NCBI RefSeq assembly: GCF_001375595.1
Contig: NZ_CVJQ01000001.1
Span: forward strand, 2,259,001-2,323,000
Length of the DNA: 64,000 nucleotides
Direction of reading: 5' to 3'
Origin: Phenylobacterium immobile (ATCC 35973)
Lineage (GTDB): Bacteria; Pseudomonadota; Alphaproteobacteria; Caulobacterales; Caulobacteraceae
Positions 23,762-36,606 of this stretch are shown here, piece by piece (within the stretch, counting starts at the first letter, position 1; every line of letters starts with the position of its first letter). Below the pieces are notes generated by a model that ran no database searches, was not told the DNA's origin, and saw only the letters and a program-made list of their open reading frames with translations. Made by a program: the position numbers and the translations under genes.

Positions 23762-25576
23762 ATGCGCCAGACCTTCAGCGAAAGCACCGACCCGTCCTTC
23801 GGCCCGCGCCATGTGCCGCTGATCCGGCAGGCCATGGCGCGCCAGGGTCTGGACGCCTTCCTCGTGCCGCACGAGGACGAGCACCAAAACGAGTATCTGC
23901 CCGAGGCTAACGACCGCCTGGGTTGGGCCACTGGCTTCACTGGTTCAGCCGGCGCAGCCGTGATCTTTCAGGACAAGGCGGCGATCTTCGTCGACGGCCG
24001 CTACACTCTGCAGGTGCGCGATCAGGTTGACGCCGCGACCTTCGAGATCCGCGACCTCGTCGACGGCGGCGTGACCGCCTACATCACCACCGCAGCCGCC
24101 AAGGGCCAGTCGATCGGCTATGATCCGCGCCTGCACAGCCCCGATGCGCTGGCCCGTCTCAAGCTGGCCGCCGCCCGCGCCGGCGCTGAACTGAAGGCTG
24201 TCGCCGCCAACCCGCTGGACGAGGCCTGGGGCGCTGAGCGTCCCGCCCAGCCCGTCGCTCCGGTGGTGCCCCACCCCATCGAGTACGCCGGCGAAGAGTC
24301 CGCGGCCAAGCGCGCCCGGCTGGGCGAGAGCCTGAAGGCCGCCGGCGCCGACGCCGCCGTCATCACCGCGCCGGCCTCCATCGCCTGGCTGTTCAACATT
24401 CGCGGCGGCGACGTCATCCGCTCGCCTCTGCCTCTGTCCCAGGCGATCCTCCGCGCCGACGGCACGGCCGTGCTGTTCCTCGACCCCGCGAAGGTGACGC
24501 CGGACCTGCCCGCGTGGCTCGGAAATGAGGTCAGCCTGGCCAAGCCCGACGATCTTGCCTCCTCGCTCGTCGGCCTCGCCGGCAAGAGCGTGCTGGTCGA
24601 TCCGGCCCAGTCATCGGCCTGGTTCTTCGAGACCCTGGAGAGCGCCGGCGCCCGGACGCTGCGGGCCGAAGACCCCTGCGCCCTGCCCCGCGCCGCCAAA
24701 AACGCCGTGGAGATCGAGGGAACCCGCCGGGCCCACGCCCGCGACGGCGTGGCGCTCACCCGCTTCCTGCACTGGCTGGCGACCGAAGGGCAGAACAACC
24801 CGCCCGACGAGATCACCGCCGTGCGCAAGCTGGAGGGTTTCCGCGAAGAGACCGGCCTGCTGAAGGACCTGTCCTTCGACACCATCGCCGGCGCCGGCCC
24901 CAACGGGGCCATCGTCCACTATCGACCCACCGCCCGGCTGAACAAGTCGGCCGAAAAGGGCGCGCTCCTGCTGGTCGATTCCGGCGCCCAGTATCTCGAT
25001 GGCACTACCGACGTCACCCGCACCGTCGCCATCGGCGAGCCGAGCCGCGAGATGGCCGAGCGCTTCACCCTGGTGCTGAAGGGCCACCTGGCGCTGGCGG
25101 CCGTGCGCTTCCCGGCCGGCACCACCGGCTCGGCGCTCGACGTCCTGGCCCGCCAGGCGCTCTGGGCCCACGGCCTCGACTACGACCACGGCACCGGCCA
25201 CGGCGTCGGCTCCTATCTCGGCGTGCACGAAGGGCCGCAACGGATATCCAAGTCGCCATCGGCCGTGGCGCTCAAGCCCGGCATGATCCTGTCGAACGAG
25301 CCCGGCTACTACAAGGAAGGCGGCTACGGCATCCGCATCGAGAACCTGCAGGTCGTCACCGAAGCCGCCCCGATCCCAGGCGGCGAGCGGCCGATGCTGG
25401 GCTTCGAGACTCTGACCTTCGCGCCCATCGACCGCCGCCTCGTCGTGCGCGAACTGATGACCGACGGCGAACTGGCGCAGCTCAACGCCTACCACGCGAA
25501 AGTCATGGACATCGTCGGCCCGAACGCTCCCGACGACGTCCGCGCGTGGCTGGAACTGGCCTGCGCCCCCATCTAG
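23762..25576 (+). CDS. Xaa-Pro aminopeptidase (M24B)
   Basis: A 604-residue three-domain aminopeptidase P of the long type. Two creatinase-like N-terminal domains precede the catalytic pita-bread domain with LLLVDSGAQYLDGTTDVTRT (two Asp metal ligands), DHGTGHGVGSYLGVHEGPQ (His ligand and acid-base His) and SNEPGYYKEGGYGIRIENLQ (two Glu ligands). It removes N-terminal residues preceding proline using two metal ions. The ATG at 23762 gives the typical start (MRQTF); an upstream ATG at 23726 is in the spacer after the Ala-rich gene and less likely. It converges on PhzF with an eight-base gap. Confidence 0.93.
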   Translation: MRQTFSESTDPSFGPRHVPLIRQAMARQGLDAFLVPHEDEHQNEYLPEANDRLGWATGFTGSAGAAVIFQDKAAIFVDGRYTLQVRDQVDAATFEIRDLVDGGVTAYITTAAAKGQSIGYDPRLHSPDALARLKLAAARAGAELKAVAANPLDEAWGAERPAQPVAPVVPHPIEYAGEESAAKRARLGESLKAAGADAAVITAPASIAWLFNIRGGDVIRSPLPLSQAILRADGTAVLFLDPAKVTPDLPAWLGNEVSLAKPDDLASSLVGLAGKSVLVDPAQSSAWFFETLESAGARTLRAEDPCALPRAAKNAVEIEGTRRAHARDGVALTRFLHWLATEGQNNPPDEITAVRKLEGFREETGLLKDLSFDTIAGAGPNGAIVHYRPTARLNKSAEKGALLLVDSGAQYLDGTTDVTRTVAIGEPSREMAERFTLVLKGHLALAAVRFPAGTTGSALDVLARQALWAHGLDYDHGTGHGVGSYLGVHEGPQRISKSPSAVALKPGMILSNEPGYYKEGGYGIRIENLQVVTEAAPIPGGERPMLGFETLTFAPIDRRLVVRELMTDGELAQLNAYHAKVMDIVGPNAPDDVRAWLELACAPI

Positions 25577-25584
25577 ACCATGAT

Positions 25585-26436
25585 CTAGACCGCAAGCCGG
25601 CCCTCGACGACGGTGACGCAGGCCCCGCCGATCGTCACCGCGCCCTCCGGCCCGACGGTGACGTCGACGCGACCAGCCCGGCCCACACGCTGGCCCTGCG
25701 CCGCGACATAAGCTCCGCCCTGCGCCGGCAAGAGACCGCGCCGGAATCGATAGACGGCGACGCTACCGTTGCCGCTGCCGCAGACGGGGTCTTCGTTGAC
25801 GCCGGACGATGGCGCGAAAGAGCGGACCTCGACGCCGTCTGCGCCGGCGCCGGAGACGGTGATCCCGGTCGCGCCGATCCGTCGTTCAAACTGGGCCATC
25901 GCGCCATAGTCCGGCTCCAGCCCGACCACGGCGGCCGCGTCCGCCAGTTCAGCGACCAACCAAACCGGCCCGACGTTGACCATCGCCGGCGTCGACCCCG
26001 CCAGGATCGGCGCACCGAGCACGGCCTCTAATGTCGCGACATCGGCTTCGGGCAGGCTGGCCATCTCGGCCGGCGGCAGTTCGAACGCCAGGGACCTGTC
26101 GCCGACGCTCAATCGCACCAACCCCACGGCGCATTCCTGCACCAGGACGCCGCCACGGGCGCTCGCCCGCCCCGCCTCCAGCGCCGCATGCGCGCTGCCC
26201 AACGTCGGATGGCCGGCGAAGGGCAGTTCGTCCACCGGCGTGAATATCCGCACGGCATAGTCCGCCTCCGGCGACGTCGGCGGCAGCAGGAACGTCGTTT
26301 CCGACAGGTTCGTCCAACCTGCGATCGCCTGCATCTGCGCGGTCGTCAGCCCCTCCGCGTCCAGCACCACCGCCACCGGATTCCCGAGCAGCGGCGTGCT
26401 CGTGAAGACGTCGACGACCTTGTAATTGCGAAACAT
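25585..26436 (-). CDS. PhzF-family isomerase/epimerase
   Basis: A 283-residue PhzF/DapF-fold protein. The N-terminal VVDVFTSTPLLGNPVAVVL, the catalytic Glu in NLSETTFLLPP, the ELPFAGHPTLGSAHA motif and the phosphate-binding NEDPVCGSGNGSVAVY are all in place. PhzF isomerises trans-2,3-dihydro-3-hydroxyanthranilate; most genomic homologues outside phenazine clusters have unknown substrates, and there is no phenazine cluster here. The ATG at 26434-26436 starts the family N-terminus (MFRNYKVVDVF). Confidence 0.9.
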   Translation of the reverse strand: MFRNYKVVDVFTSTPLLGNPVAVVLDAEGLTTAQMQAIAGWTNLSETTFLLPPTSPEADYAVRIFTPVDELPFAGHPTLGSAHAALEAGRASARGGVLVQECAVGLVRLSVGDRSLAFELPPAEMASLPEADVATLEAVLGAPILAGSTPAMVNVGPVWLVAELADAAAVVGLEPDYGAMAQFERRIGATGITVSGAGADGVEVRSFAPSSGVNEDPVCGSGNGSVAVYRFRRGLLPAQGGAYVAAQGQRVGRAGRVDVTVGPEGAVTIGGACVTVVEGRLAV

Positions 26437-26481
26437 ACCGGGCCAGCTTTCGGCGGAATTGGCGTGGAGGCTCCAGCAAAC

Positions 26482-27570
26482 ATGAACCCAGCCTTCTCGC
26501 CAATCGCACTCTCGCGCCGCCAAGCCATCCTCATCGGCGGCGCCGCAGCCATGGCGCCGCTCAGCGCCTGCTCCGCTCAGCCGGCGGACCAGGTCACGCC
26601 GACGCCTCGCTTAGAAACCCGCGGCCTCGACCCGACGCGTATGGCCGCGACGGTCACAGCCGCCGCCGCCCTGCCGCGGATCCGTTCCCTGCTGGTCCTG
26701 CGCCACGGAGAGACCTTGGCCGAGCACCGCTTCAACGGCGACCCGCCTCTGGAGCGGCCCGTGAACATCAAGTCGGCCTCCAAGTCGGTGATGTCCGCCC
26801 TGGTCGGCGTCGCCATCGCCAAGGGGGTGCTGACGGGCGCGGACCAGACCGTGCTCTCCGTCCTGTCCGCCGACGCGCCAGCCAATCCGGACCCCCGCCT
26901 CGGCCGCCTGACCATCGGCGACCTGCTGTCCATGCGCTCGGGCCTGCAGCGCACGTCCGGCGAATTCTATGGCCGCTGGGTCTCCAGCAAAAACTGGGTG
27001 CGCTATGTCCTGGCCCAGCCTTTCGTCGATGAACCCGGCGGGCGGATGATCTATTCCACCGGCAACACCCATCTGCTGTCGGCCATCCTGACGCACGCGT
27101 CCAAGCGCAGCAGCCTGGCGCTTGCCCGCGAATGGCTGGGCGGGCCGCTGGAAATCACCATCCCGCCCTGGCCCGCCGATCCGCAAGGCGTCTATTTCGG
27201 CGGCAACGACATGCTGCTGTCGCCGCGCGCCCTGGCCCGTTTCGGCGAGCTTTACCGCAACGACGGCCGCGTGGTCGGCGCCCAGGTCATCCCGCGAGAC
27301 TGGATCGCCGACAGTTGGACGCCGCGCGCCGTCTCACCCTGGAGCGGCAATCAGTACGGCTACGGCTGGTTCATCGCCCAGGTCGGCGAACACCCGGTGC
27401 GCTTCGGCTGGGGCTACGGCGGCCAGATGGTCTACGTCGCGCCGAGCCTGGCCCTCACCGTCGTCATGACCTCCGTTTCCACCGCCGCGCGCGAACGCGA
27501 TCACATCCAGTCGCTCCACCGCCTGCTGTCAGACGGGATTATCCCCGCGGCGGCGCTTGGCGCGACCTAG
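26482..27570 (+). CDS. Serine hydrolase of the beta-lactamase/class C (6-aminohexanoate hydrolase) family, lipoprotein
   Basis: A 362-residue protein with an export signal (SRRQAILIGGAAAMAPL) ending at a Cys (SAC), so probably a lipoprotein with a twin-Arg-like n-region. The catalytic Ser-x-x-Lys is in IKSASKSVMSAL; the Tyr motif is in MIYSTGNTHLLSAIL and a late GWGYGGQM corresponds to the third motif. Such enzymes hydrolyse esters or amides and rarely act as true beta-lactamases. The ATG at 26482 follows GTGGAGG. It is divergent from phzF by 45 bases and converges on the dehydrogenase gene with a 4-base overlap. Confidence 0.88.
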   Translation: MNPAFSPIALSRRQAILIGGAAAMAPLSACSAQPADQVTPTPRLETRGLDPTRMAATVTAAAALPRIRSLLVLRHGETLAEHRFNGDPPLERPVNIKSASKSVMSALVGVAIAKGVLTGADQTVLSVLSADAPANPDPRLGRLTIGDLLSMRSGLQRTSGEFYGRWVSSKNWVRYVLAQPFVDEPGGRMIYSTGNTHLLSAILTHASKRSSLALAREWLGGPLEITIPPWPADPQGVYFGGNDMLLSPRALARFGELYRNDGRVVGAQVIPRDWIADSWTPRAVSPWSGNQYGYGWFIAQVGEHPVRFGWGYGGQMVYVAPSLALTVVMTSVSTAARERDHIQSLHRLLSDGIIPAAALGAT

Positions 27571-28517
27571 CCCACCACGCGCATGGGCTGGCCCACCAGG
27601 AACGCCGCGATGTTCTCGACCGTGTCCTCGTAGAAGCCGCGCATGGTCTCTTCGGTCACATAGCCAAGATGCGGGGTCAGCAGGACGTTAGGCGCCGTGC
27701 GCAGCGGATCATCCACGGGCAGCGGCTCCTCATCAAAGACGTCCAGCGCCGCACGGATCGCGCCGGACCGCAGCGCGGCCAGCAAGGGCGTGGCCTCGAC
27801 GATCGGTCCGCGCGAGGTGTTCACCAGCAGAGCTCCCGGCTTCATCCGCCCCAGGTCTTCAGCGCCGACCAGGCCCCGGGATCGATCGCTCAGCACCAGG
27901 TGGATGCTGAGGATGTCGGACTGGCGAAACAGCTCATCCTTCTCGACGCGCTCGACGCCGACAGCTCGCGCGGCCTCGGCGGCGAGGTTCTGGCTCCAGG
28001 CGATCACCCGCATGTCGAACGCCTGCGCCACGCGCGCCACGCCGCGACCCAGGCGGCCGAGCCCCAGCACCCCCAGGGTACGGCCGGCCACCTGCGCGCC
28101 GGCGGTTGTCTGCCAGCCGCCCTGCCTCATGCCCTGGGCTTCCTCGACGATGTGGCGCTGGGCGGCCAGGATCATCCCCCAGGCGAGTTCGGTGGTCGCC
28201 CCGCCCGTGCCCGGCCGCATGTCTGTGCCGCAAACCGTCACGCCGCGCGCCTTGGCCGCCTCCAAATCCAGCGTGCGATGCCCCCTGCCGGTGATGGCGA
28301 TCAGTTTCAGGTTCGGCAGGGCGGCGATCAGCTGGGCCGGGAAGGCCATGCGTTCGCGCATGTGGCAGACGATGTCGAAGGGCGCGAGCGCCTGCGCCGC
28401 CTCGTCTTCGCTCAGATGGCGATCGAAGACCGAGATCTCATGATCGGCCGACAACCGGGACCAGTCGGCGAACCGTCGGGCCAGCTGCTGATAGTCGTCC
28501 AGAATTGCGATCTTCAC
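27567..28517 (-). CDS. D-2-hydroxyacid dehydrogenase (NAD-dependent)
   Basis: A 316-residue two-domain dehydrogenase. LGVLGLGRLGRGVARVAQAF is the NAD-binding loop; the catalytic Arg is in LLVNTSRGPIVE, the Glu in ALDVFDEEPLP and the His in LLTPHLGYVTEE. Family members reduce 2-keto acids such as glyoxylate or 3-phosphohydroxypyruvate. The GTG at 28515-28517 has a GAGGAG sequence upstream and overlaps the peptidase E stop (GTGA), so the two genes are coupled. The substrate is not predictable. Confidence 0.92.
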   Translation of the reverse strand: MKIAILDDYQQLARRFADWSRLSADHEISVFDRHLSEDEAAQALAPFDIVCHMRERMAFPAQLIAALPNLKLIAITGRGHRTLDLEAAKARGVTVCGTDMRPGTGGATTELAWGMILAAQRHIVEEAQGMRQGGWQTTAGAQVAGRTLGVLGLGRLGRGVARVAQAFDMRVIAWSQNLAAEAARAVGVERVEKDELFRQSDILSIHLVLSDRSRGLVGAEDLGRMKPGALLVNTSRGPIVEATPLLAALRSGAIRAALDVFDEEPLPVDDPLRTAPNVLLTPHLGYVTEETMRGFYEDTVENIAAFLVGQPMRVVG

Positions 28518-29170
28518 GCCGATCTCCTCACCCTTCCCTGCCCCGCCTGGACGATCACCGTCTCGCCATCGCGCAGCGTCCGTAAAGGCTGGCCCCGCTC
28601 CAGCATGGCCTGGGCGGCGCGCTCGGCGGCCGGGGCTTCCGGATGGTCGGAGCGGTAGTGCGGCACGATGGTGTAGTCGAGTAGCCCCAGGCCCTGCCAT
28701 ACCGGCTCGGCCGCATAGCCTTCTGGCGCGACGGCGGGGTCGTCCATCAGCTCGATGCCCGCAAGGTCCGGCCCGGCGACGACCGCGCCCGCGCTCCAGC
28801 CGCCATAGATCAGCGATCCCTCGTCGATCCGGCGGCGGATGATGTCGTCGAGGCCGCTCTGCCGCATCGCGCGACGCAGGAGGAAGGAATTGCCGCCTGT
28901 CGCCCAGATCAGCCGCGTGCTCTTCAGATTGGCGAACAGGATCGCGCGACGGCCGAAATAGGTCCGCAGATCAAGTTCGTAGGGCTTCAGCTTGCGCTCA
29001 CGGAAAGTGGCCAGGACGTCGAACGCCTGATCGGCGTACGCCTGCCGCTCCACGTCAGGAACATGGTCGACGGCGTTGCTGACCACCGCAACCTCAGCGC
29101 CCCGCGGCAGGGCCGCCACCAGCTCTTCAAAGCGGTCGCCCATGCGGTGGGAAGACAGATAGAGCTTCAT
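28514..29170 (-). CDS. Peptidase E-like Asp-specific dipeptidase (S51)
   Basis: A 218-residue S51 peptidase with the family pattern: WATGGNSFLL, the nucleophile GGWSAGAVVAGPDL and the His region YTIVPHYRSDHPEA. PepE cleaves Asp-Xaa dipeptides in the cytoplasm. The start ATG directly abuts the GST stop codon (TAG-ATG), and its stop overlaps the dehydrogenase start, giving a tight three-gene unit GST-pepE-dehydrogenase. Confidence 0.85.
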   Translation of the reverse strand: MKLYLSSHRMGDRFEELVAALPRGAEVAVVSNAVDHVPDVERQAYADQAFDVLATFRERKLKPYELDLRTYFGRRAILFANLKSTRLIWATGGNSFLLRRAMRQSGLDDIIRRRIDEGSLIYGGWSAGAVVAGPDLAGIELMDDPAVAPEGYAAEPVWQGLGLLDYTIVPHYRSDHPEAPAAERAAQAMLERGQPLRTLRDGETVIVQAGQGRVRRSA

Positions 29171-29797
29171 CTAACGGCCGACCCCGTAGGCGCCGCCCCG
29201 CGCCTCCGCAGCCTGCCAGGCGGGCCGAGCGTGCATACGGTCGATCCAGGCGTCCAGGTTCGGATAGTCGGCCAGCACGCCCATGCCGCGCGCCGCTTCA
29301 GGCACGAAGCTCATCTGGATGTCGGCGCCGGTCAACGCATCGCCGACAAAGAACGCCCGGCCATCCAGAACGTGCTCGATGAAGGACAGGTGATTGGCGA
29401 TCTCACCGTCGATCCGCGACTTGAGCGGCGCCCCCGCTTCGCCCAGCCGTCCAACATAGAGGTTCAGCATCAGCGGCAGCATGGCGGAGCCCTCGGCGTA
29501 ATGGAGCCACTGCTGGTAGAGATCGTAATCCGCGCTGGCGACGTCCGGCGCGAGGCGCCCGCCCCCATGCCGGCGGATGATGTGATCGACGATCGCCCCG
29601 GACTCGATCAACGTCAGCGGACCGTCCGTGATCACCGGGGACTTGTCCAGCGGATTGACCGCCAGCAACGCCGGCGGCGCAAGACGAGTCTTGGCGTCGC
29701 GCTGGTAGACTTGGAGTTCATAGGGCAGCCCCAGCTCCTCCAGCAGCCACAGGATACGCTGGGAGCGGGAATCGTTCAGGTGGTGGACGACGATCAT
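29171..29797 (-). CDS. Glutathione S-transferase
   Basis: A 208-residue GST. The N-terminal thioredoxin-like domain has SRSQRILWLLEELGLPYELQ, the cis-Pro motif VNPLDKSPVITDG and LIESGAIVDHIIRR for glutathione binding; residues ~85-208 are the helical domain. It conjugates or reduces using glutathione. I chose the ATG at 29795-29797 (MIVVHHLNDSRS), the normal start for this class; the frame is open 15 codons further. It leads the GST-pepE-dehydrogenase unit. Confidence 0.9.
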   Translation of the reverse strand: MIVVHHLNDSRSQRILWLLEELGLPYELQVYQRDAKTRLAPPALLAVNPLDKSPVITDGPLTLIESGAIVDHIIRRHGGGRLAPDVASADYDLYQQWLHYAEGSAMLPLMLNLYVGRLGEAGAPLKSRIDGEIANHLSFIEHVLDGRAFFVGDALTGADIQMSFVPEAARGMGVLADYPNLDAWIDRMHARPAWQAAEARGGAYGVGR

Positions 29798-29936
29798 GGG
29801 GGTCCTTCGACAGGCGGCGCTTGCCCTCAGCTTAGCGCTCATGCAGGCCAGGATGCTGATGTTTTGCCTTACGCGGTTCGAGGGTCGTGACTGCGCTGGC
29901 CACCAATGACGATGTCATGATCGAACAAGCCCACCG

Positions 29937-30767
29937 ATGAGCCAGCTCGCCTCGATGATGATCCTGACGTCCGGCGCGGCCCACGCCGTGGTCAACGCCA
30001 TCCTGAAGTCGGGCAAGGACAAGATGTCGAGCCGGGCGCTCATCGATGGATCGAGCGCAATCCTTGTCCTGCCGGCGCTATTCTTCCTGCCGCCGCCGCA
30101 CGGGGCGTGGGGATGGTTGGCCGCGTCATTCGCCATCCATCTCGTCTACCTGATCTGCCTCATCAAGGCCTTCGAAGGCGCCGACATGAGCGCCGCTTAT
30201 CCGATCATGCGAGGCTCAGCGCCGGTCTTGGCGTCGCTGTTCGCCGTGGTCGTTCTCGGCGAACGCCTGAGCGCCTCGGCGGCGGCTGGCGTCGGTTTGG
30301 TCTCGGCTGGCACACTGTTGATCGCCAGCGGCCACCGCACAAACAAGCGGATGCTGCTGTGGGCCTTGGCCACTGGCGCCTCCATCGCGGCCTACACCGT
30401 GGTCGACGCTGCAGGAGTCCGCGCGTCGCCGAGCGCGCCCAGCTACATCGCCTGGGTCTTTCTTTCCCTGGGCTTCGGGATTGGCGCGATCTTCGCCATC
30501 TGGCGCGGACCAGCGTTCCTCCTGGCTGCACGGGCGGAGTGGAAAGCCGGATTGGCCGCCGGCGCGCTGTCAGTCGTGACCTACGGCCTGGCGCTCTGGG
30601 CCTATCGCCTGGATGACGTGCCCCGCCTGGCCGCTCTTCGGGAGACCTCGATCCTCTTCGGACTGCTCATCGCCGTCCTTGTCCTGAAGGAGCGTGCGCC
30701 CGTCTTGCGCATCGCAGGCGCCCTCACGATCGCGCTGGGAGCAGCGATCCTTCTGCTCACACCTTGA
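29937..30767 (+). CDS. EamA/DMT-superfamily membrane transporter
   Basis: A 276-residue protein with about ten hydrophobic helices in two repeated halves, each with the EamA pattern (FEGADMSAAYPIMRGSAPVL in the first half, RLAALRETSILFGLLIAVLV in the second, each followed by a GER/KER turn). DMT transporters export or import small metabolites such as amino acids or drugs. The ATG at 29937 lies at the right edge of a 139-base divergent gap with the GST gene. The substrate is unknown. Confidence 0.88.
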   Translation: MSQLASMMILTSGAAHAVVNAILKSGKDKMSSRALIDGSSAILVLPALFFLPPPHGAWGWLAASFAIHLVYLICLIKAFEGADMSAAYPIMRGSAPVLASLFAVVVLGERLSASAAAGVGLVSAGTLLIASGHRTNKRMLLWALATGASIAAYTVVDAAGVRASPSAPSYIAWVFLSLGFGIGAIFAIWRGPAFLLAARAEWKAGLAAGALSVVTYGLALWAYRLDDVPRLAALRETSILFGLLIAVLVLKERAPVLRIAGALTIALGAAILLLTP

Positions 30768-30801
30768 GGCGTCGTTCCGGCGGGCGCTCCAACCCGTGGG
30801 A

Positions 30802-31452
30802 TTATTCGCCCGACGCCGCCGCCCAGACCGCCAGCTGGGCCGCAAAGGCGCGCTGGAACGCCGGCCGCGCTTCGCCGCGGGCGAGGTAGGTCATAAGGTT
30901 CGGGTGCGCCTCCAGCAGCCCCGAGCTTTTGGCGCGGAACAGGACGCCGACCATCATCAGGTCGCCGGCGCTGAAGTCGCCGTCCAGCCAGTCGGCCTCG
31001 CCCAGGCGGGCCGACAGTTGCTGCAGGGGTTTGCGCGCGCGGGCCAACACCTCCGGCAGACGCGCGTCGAACCAGGGCTTGTCGCGCTCCAGCAGTTTGG
31101 CGATCTCGATCTCCACGAACCTCGGCTCCACCGAGTTCAAGGCGGCGAACATCCAAGCGATGGCGCGGGCGCGGGCGTGTTCGTCCGCCGGCAGCAGGCC
31201 GCCGTGGATTTCGGCGATCCGCAAGACGATGGCGCCGGATTCGAAGAGGGCCAGGTCGTCCTCCTCATAGGTCGGGATCTGGCCGAAGGGATGCAGCGCC
31301 ATATGCGCCGGCGCCTTCATCTCGGCGAAGCTCACCAGGCGCACGTCATAGGGCTGGCCCACTTCCTCGAGCGCCCAGCGCACGCGCATGTCACGCGCCA
31401 TGCCGCGGCCCTTGTCCGGCGATTCCTTGAAGGCGGTGATCGTGGGATTCAT
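30802..31452 (-). CDS. Glutathione S-transferase
   Basis: A 216-residue GST, different from the one at 29171. The N-terminal domain has MRVRWALEEVGQPYDVRLVS, HPFGQIPTYEEDDL and LFESGAIVLRIAEI; the C-terminal helices include the DLMMVGVLFR stretch. GGAGG precedes the ATG. A perfect inverted repeat (31471-31485) sits just upstream, between this gene and the end of ligA. No partner enzyme adjoins it. Confidence 0.9.
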   Translation of the reverse strand: MNPTITAFKESPDKGRGMARDMRVRWALEEVGQPYDVRLVSFAEMKAPAHMALHPFGQIPTYEEDDLALFESGAIVLRIAEIHGGLLPADEHARARAIAWMFAALNSVEPRFVEIEIAKLLERDKPWFDARLPEVLARARKPLQQLSARLGEADWLDGDFSAGDLMMVGVLFRAKSSGLLEAHPNLMTYLARGEARPAFQRAFAAQLAVWAAASGE

Positions 31453-31470
31453 CGGCGTCCTCCAGTCAGT

Positions 31471-31485
31471 CGTCCTCTCAGGACG
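31471..31485. promoter_or_regulatory. Perfect inverted repeat CGTCCT-CTC-AGGACG upstream of GST
   Basis: Six-base arms around a three-base loop, 12 bases before the ribosome-binding site of the GST gene in the 72-base gap after ligA. No T tract follows on either strand, so it looks more like an operator or an RNA hairpin than a terminator. Confidence 0.35.
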
Positions 31486-31524
31486 AATGGGAAGTGCGGC
31501 TTGCGACGTGGCCGCGCAACAATT

Positions 31525-35548
<4,024 letters not shown>

Positions 35549-35609
35549 GGTTCGCAAGATCGCCTGGAATCACCCGGTTCGGAAGTTGTTTCGGAAATGT
35601 TCCGAGGGG

Positions 35610-36509
35610 TCAGGACGCCGCGGGCGGCTTCACCGTCGTGGTCTTGTTCTTGATGAAGGGAATCCGTAGCAGCCCGCGCTTGCCCCGGTTGGTCGGCTCG
35701 ACCTGCGGTCGCAGACCCTTGTCGGTCATGAGCTGGTAGGCTTGTCCGTACCAGTAATCGCCGGGATAGTTATAGCCGAGCACGGCGGCGTTCTTGTTCG
35801 CCTCGTCGAGCAGGCCAATCGTCAGATAGGCTTCGACCAGCCGGTAGAGCGCTTCAGGCGCATGGCTCGTCGTCTGGAATCGATCGACGACAGTGCGGAA
35901 GCGGCCGATGGCGGCGAGGGTGTCGGACTGGCGCAGGTACCAGCGGCCAATGGTCATTTCCTTGCCCGCCAGCTGGTCATTGACCATGTCCAGCTTCAGC
36001 CGCGCGTCGAGGGCGTATTCAGTGTTGGGATAGCGCTGAATCACATCGCGCAGATTGGCCATCGCCTGGCCGGTGGAGGCCTGGTCACGGCCCACATCGA
36101 CGATCTGCTCGAAGTAGCACACGGCCTTCAGATAGTGCGCATAGGCCGCCGTCGGGTTGCCCGGATAGAGCGAGATGAACCGGTCAGCGTCGGCGATCGC
36201 CTCGGGGTAGTCGTTGGACTCGTAGTGGGCGAAGGCCTGCATCAGGATCGAGCGGCGCGACCATTCCGAATAGGGGTGCTGGCGTTCCACTTCCTGGAAA
36301 TAGTTGACCGCCTGGGCCCATTGCCGGCGGTCCATCCGGTCTGCGCCGGCGGCGTAGAGCAGCTCCACCGGGCGCTCTTCATAGACCAGGGTCGGCTTCT
36401 TCTTGCCGGCGCAGGCGCCGAGCGTCAGGGCCATCGCGGAGACCGCGCAGAGCATCAGAACCGAGGCACGACCAGGTGTGGAACTGGGACCGAAATTGCG
36501 CAGGAACAA
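35610..36509 (-). CDS. bamD: Outer-membrane assembly lipoprotein BamD
   Basis: A 299-residue lipoprotein with a signal ending at the lipobox LTLGAC, then tetratricopeptide-like helical repeats (LLYAAGADRMDRRQWAQAVN, then YPEAIADADRFISLYPGN and related repeats). BamD is the essential periplasmic partner of BamA for beta-barrel insertion. The start is TTG at 36507-36509, six bases after GAGG; a later in-frame ATG would leave a shorter n-region. It lies between lpxC (97 bases) and recN, in the typical Caulobacterales order. Confidence 0.93.
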   Translation of the reverse strand: MFLRNFGPSSTPGRASVLMLCAVSAMALTLGACAGKKKPTLVYEERPVELLYAAGADRMDRRQWAQAVNYFQEVERQHPYSEWSRRSILMQAFAHYESNDYPEAIADADRFISLYPGNPTAAYAHYLKAVCYFEQIVDVGRDQASTGQAMANLRDVIQRYPNTEYALDARLKLDMVNDQLAGKEMTIGRWYLRQSDTLAAIGRFRTVVDRFQTTSHAPEALYRLVEAYLTIGLLDEANKNAAVLGYNYPGDYWYGQAYQLMTDKGLRPQVEPTNRGKRGLLRIPFIKNKTTTVKPPAAS

Positions 36510-36606
36510 CCTTCACCTCAAGTCTTACGCGCCCCCGCGCGAGACTCCGCTTCTACACCACCGACTGTGGCGCGCAAACGGCGACACCGCCGGATCCGTG
36601 AGCCAA

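Noticed and set aside
26482..27570. A resistance beta-lactamase
   Set aside because: The family also contains esterases and amide hydrolases, and the motif spacing (SASK, YSTGN, GWGYGG) fits those better than true class C enzymes.
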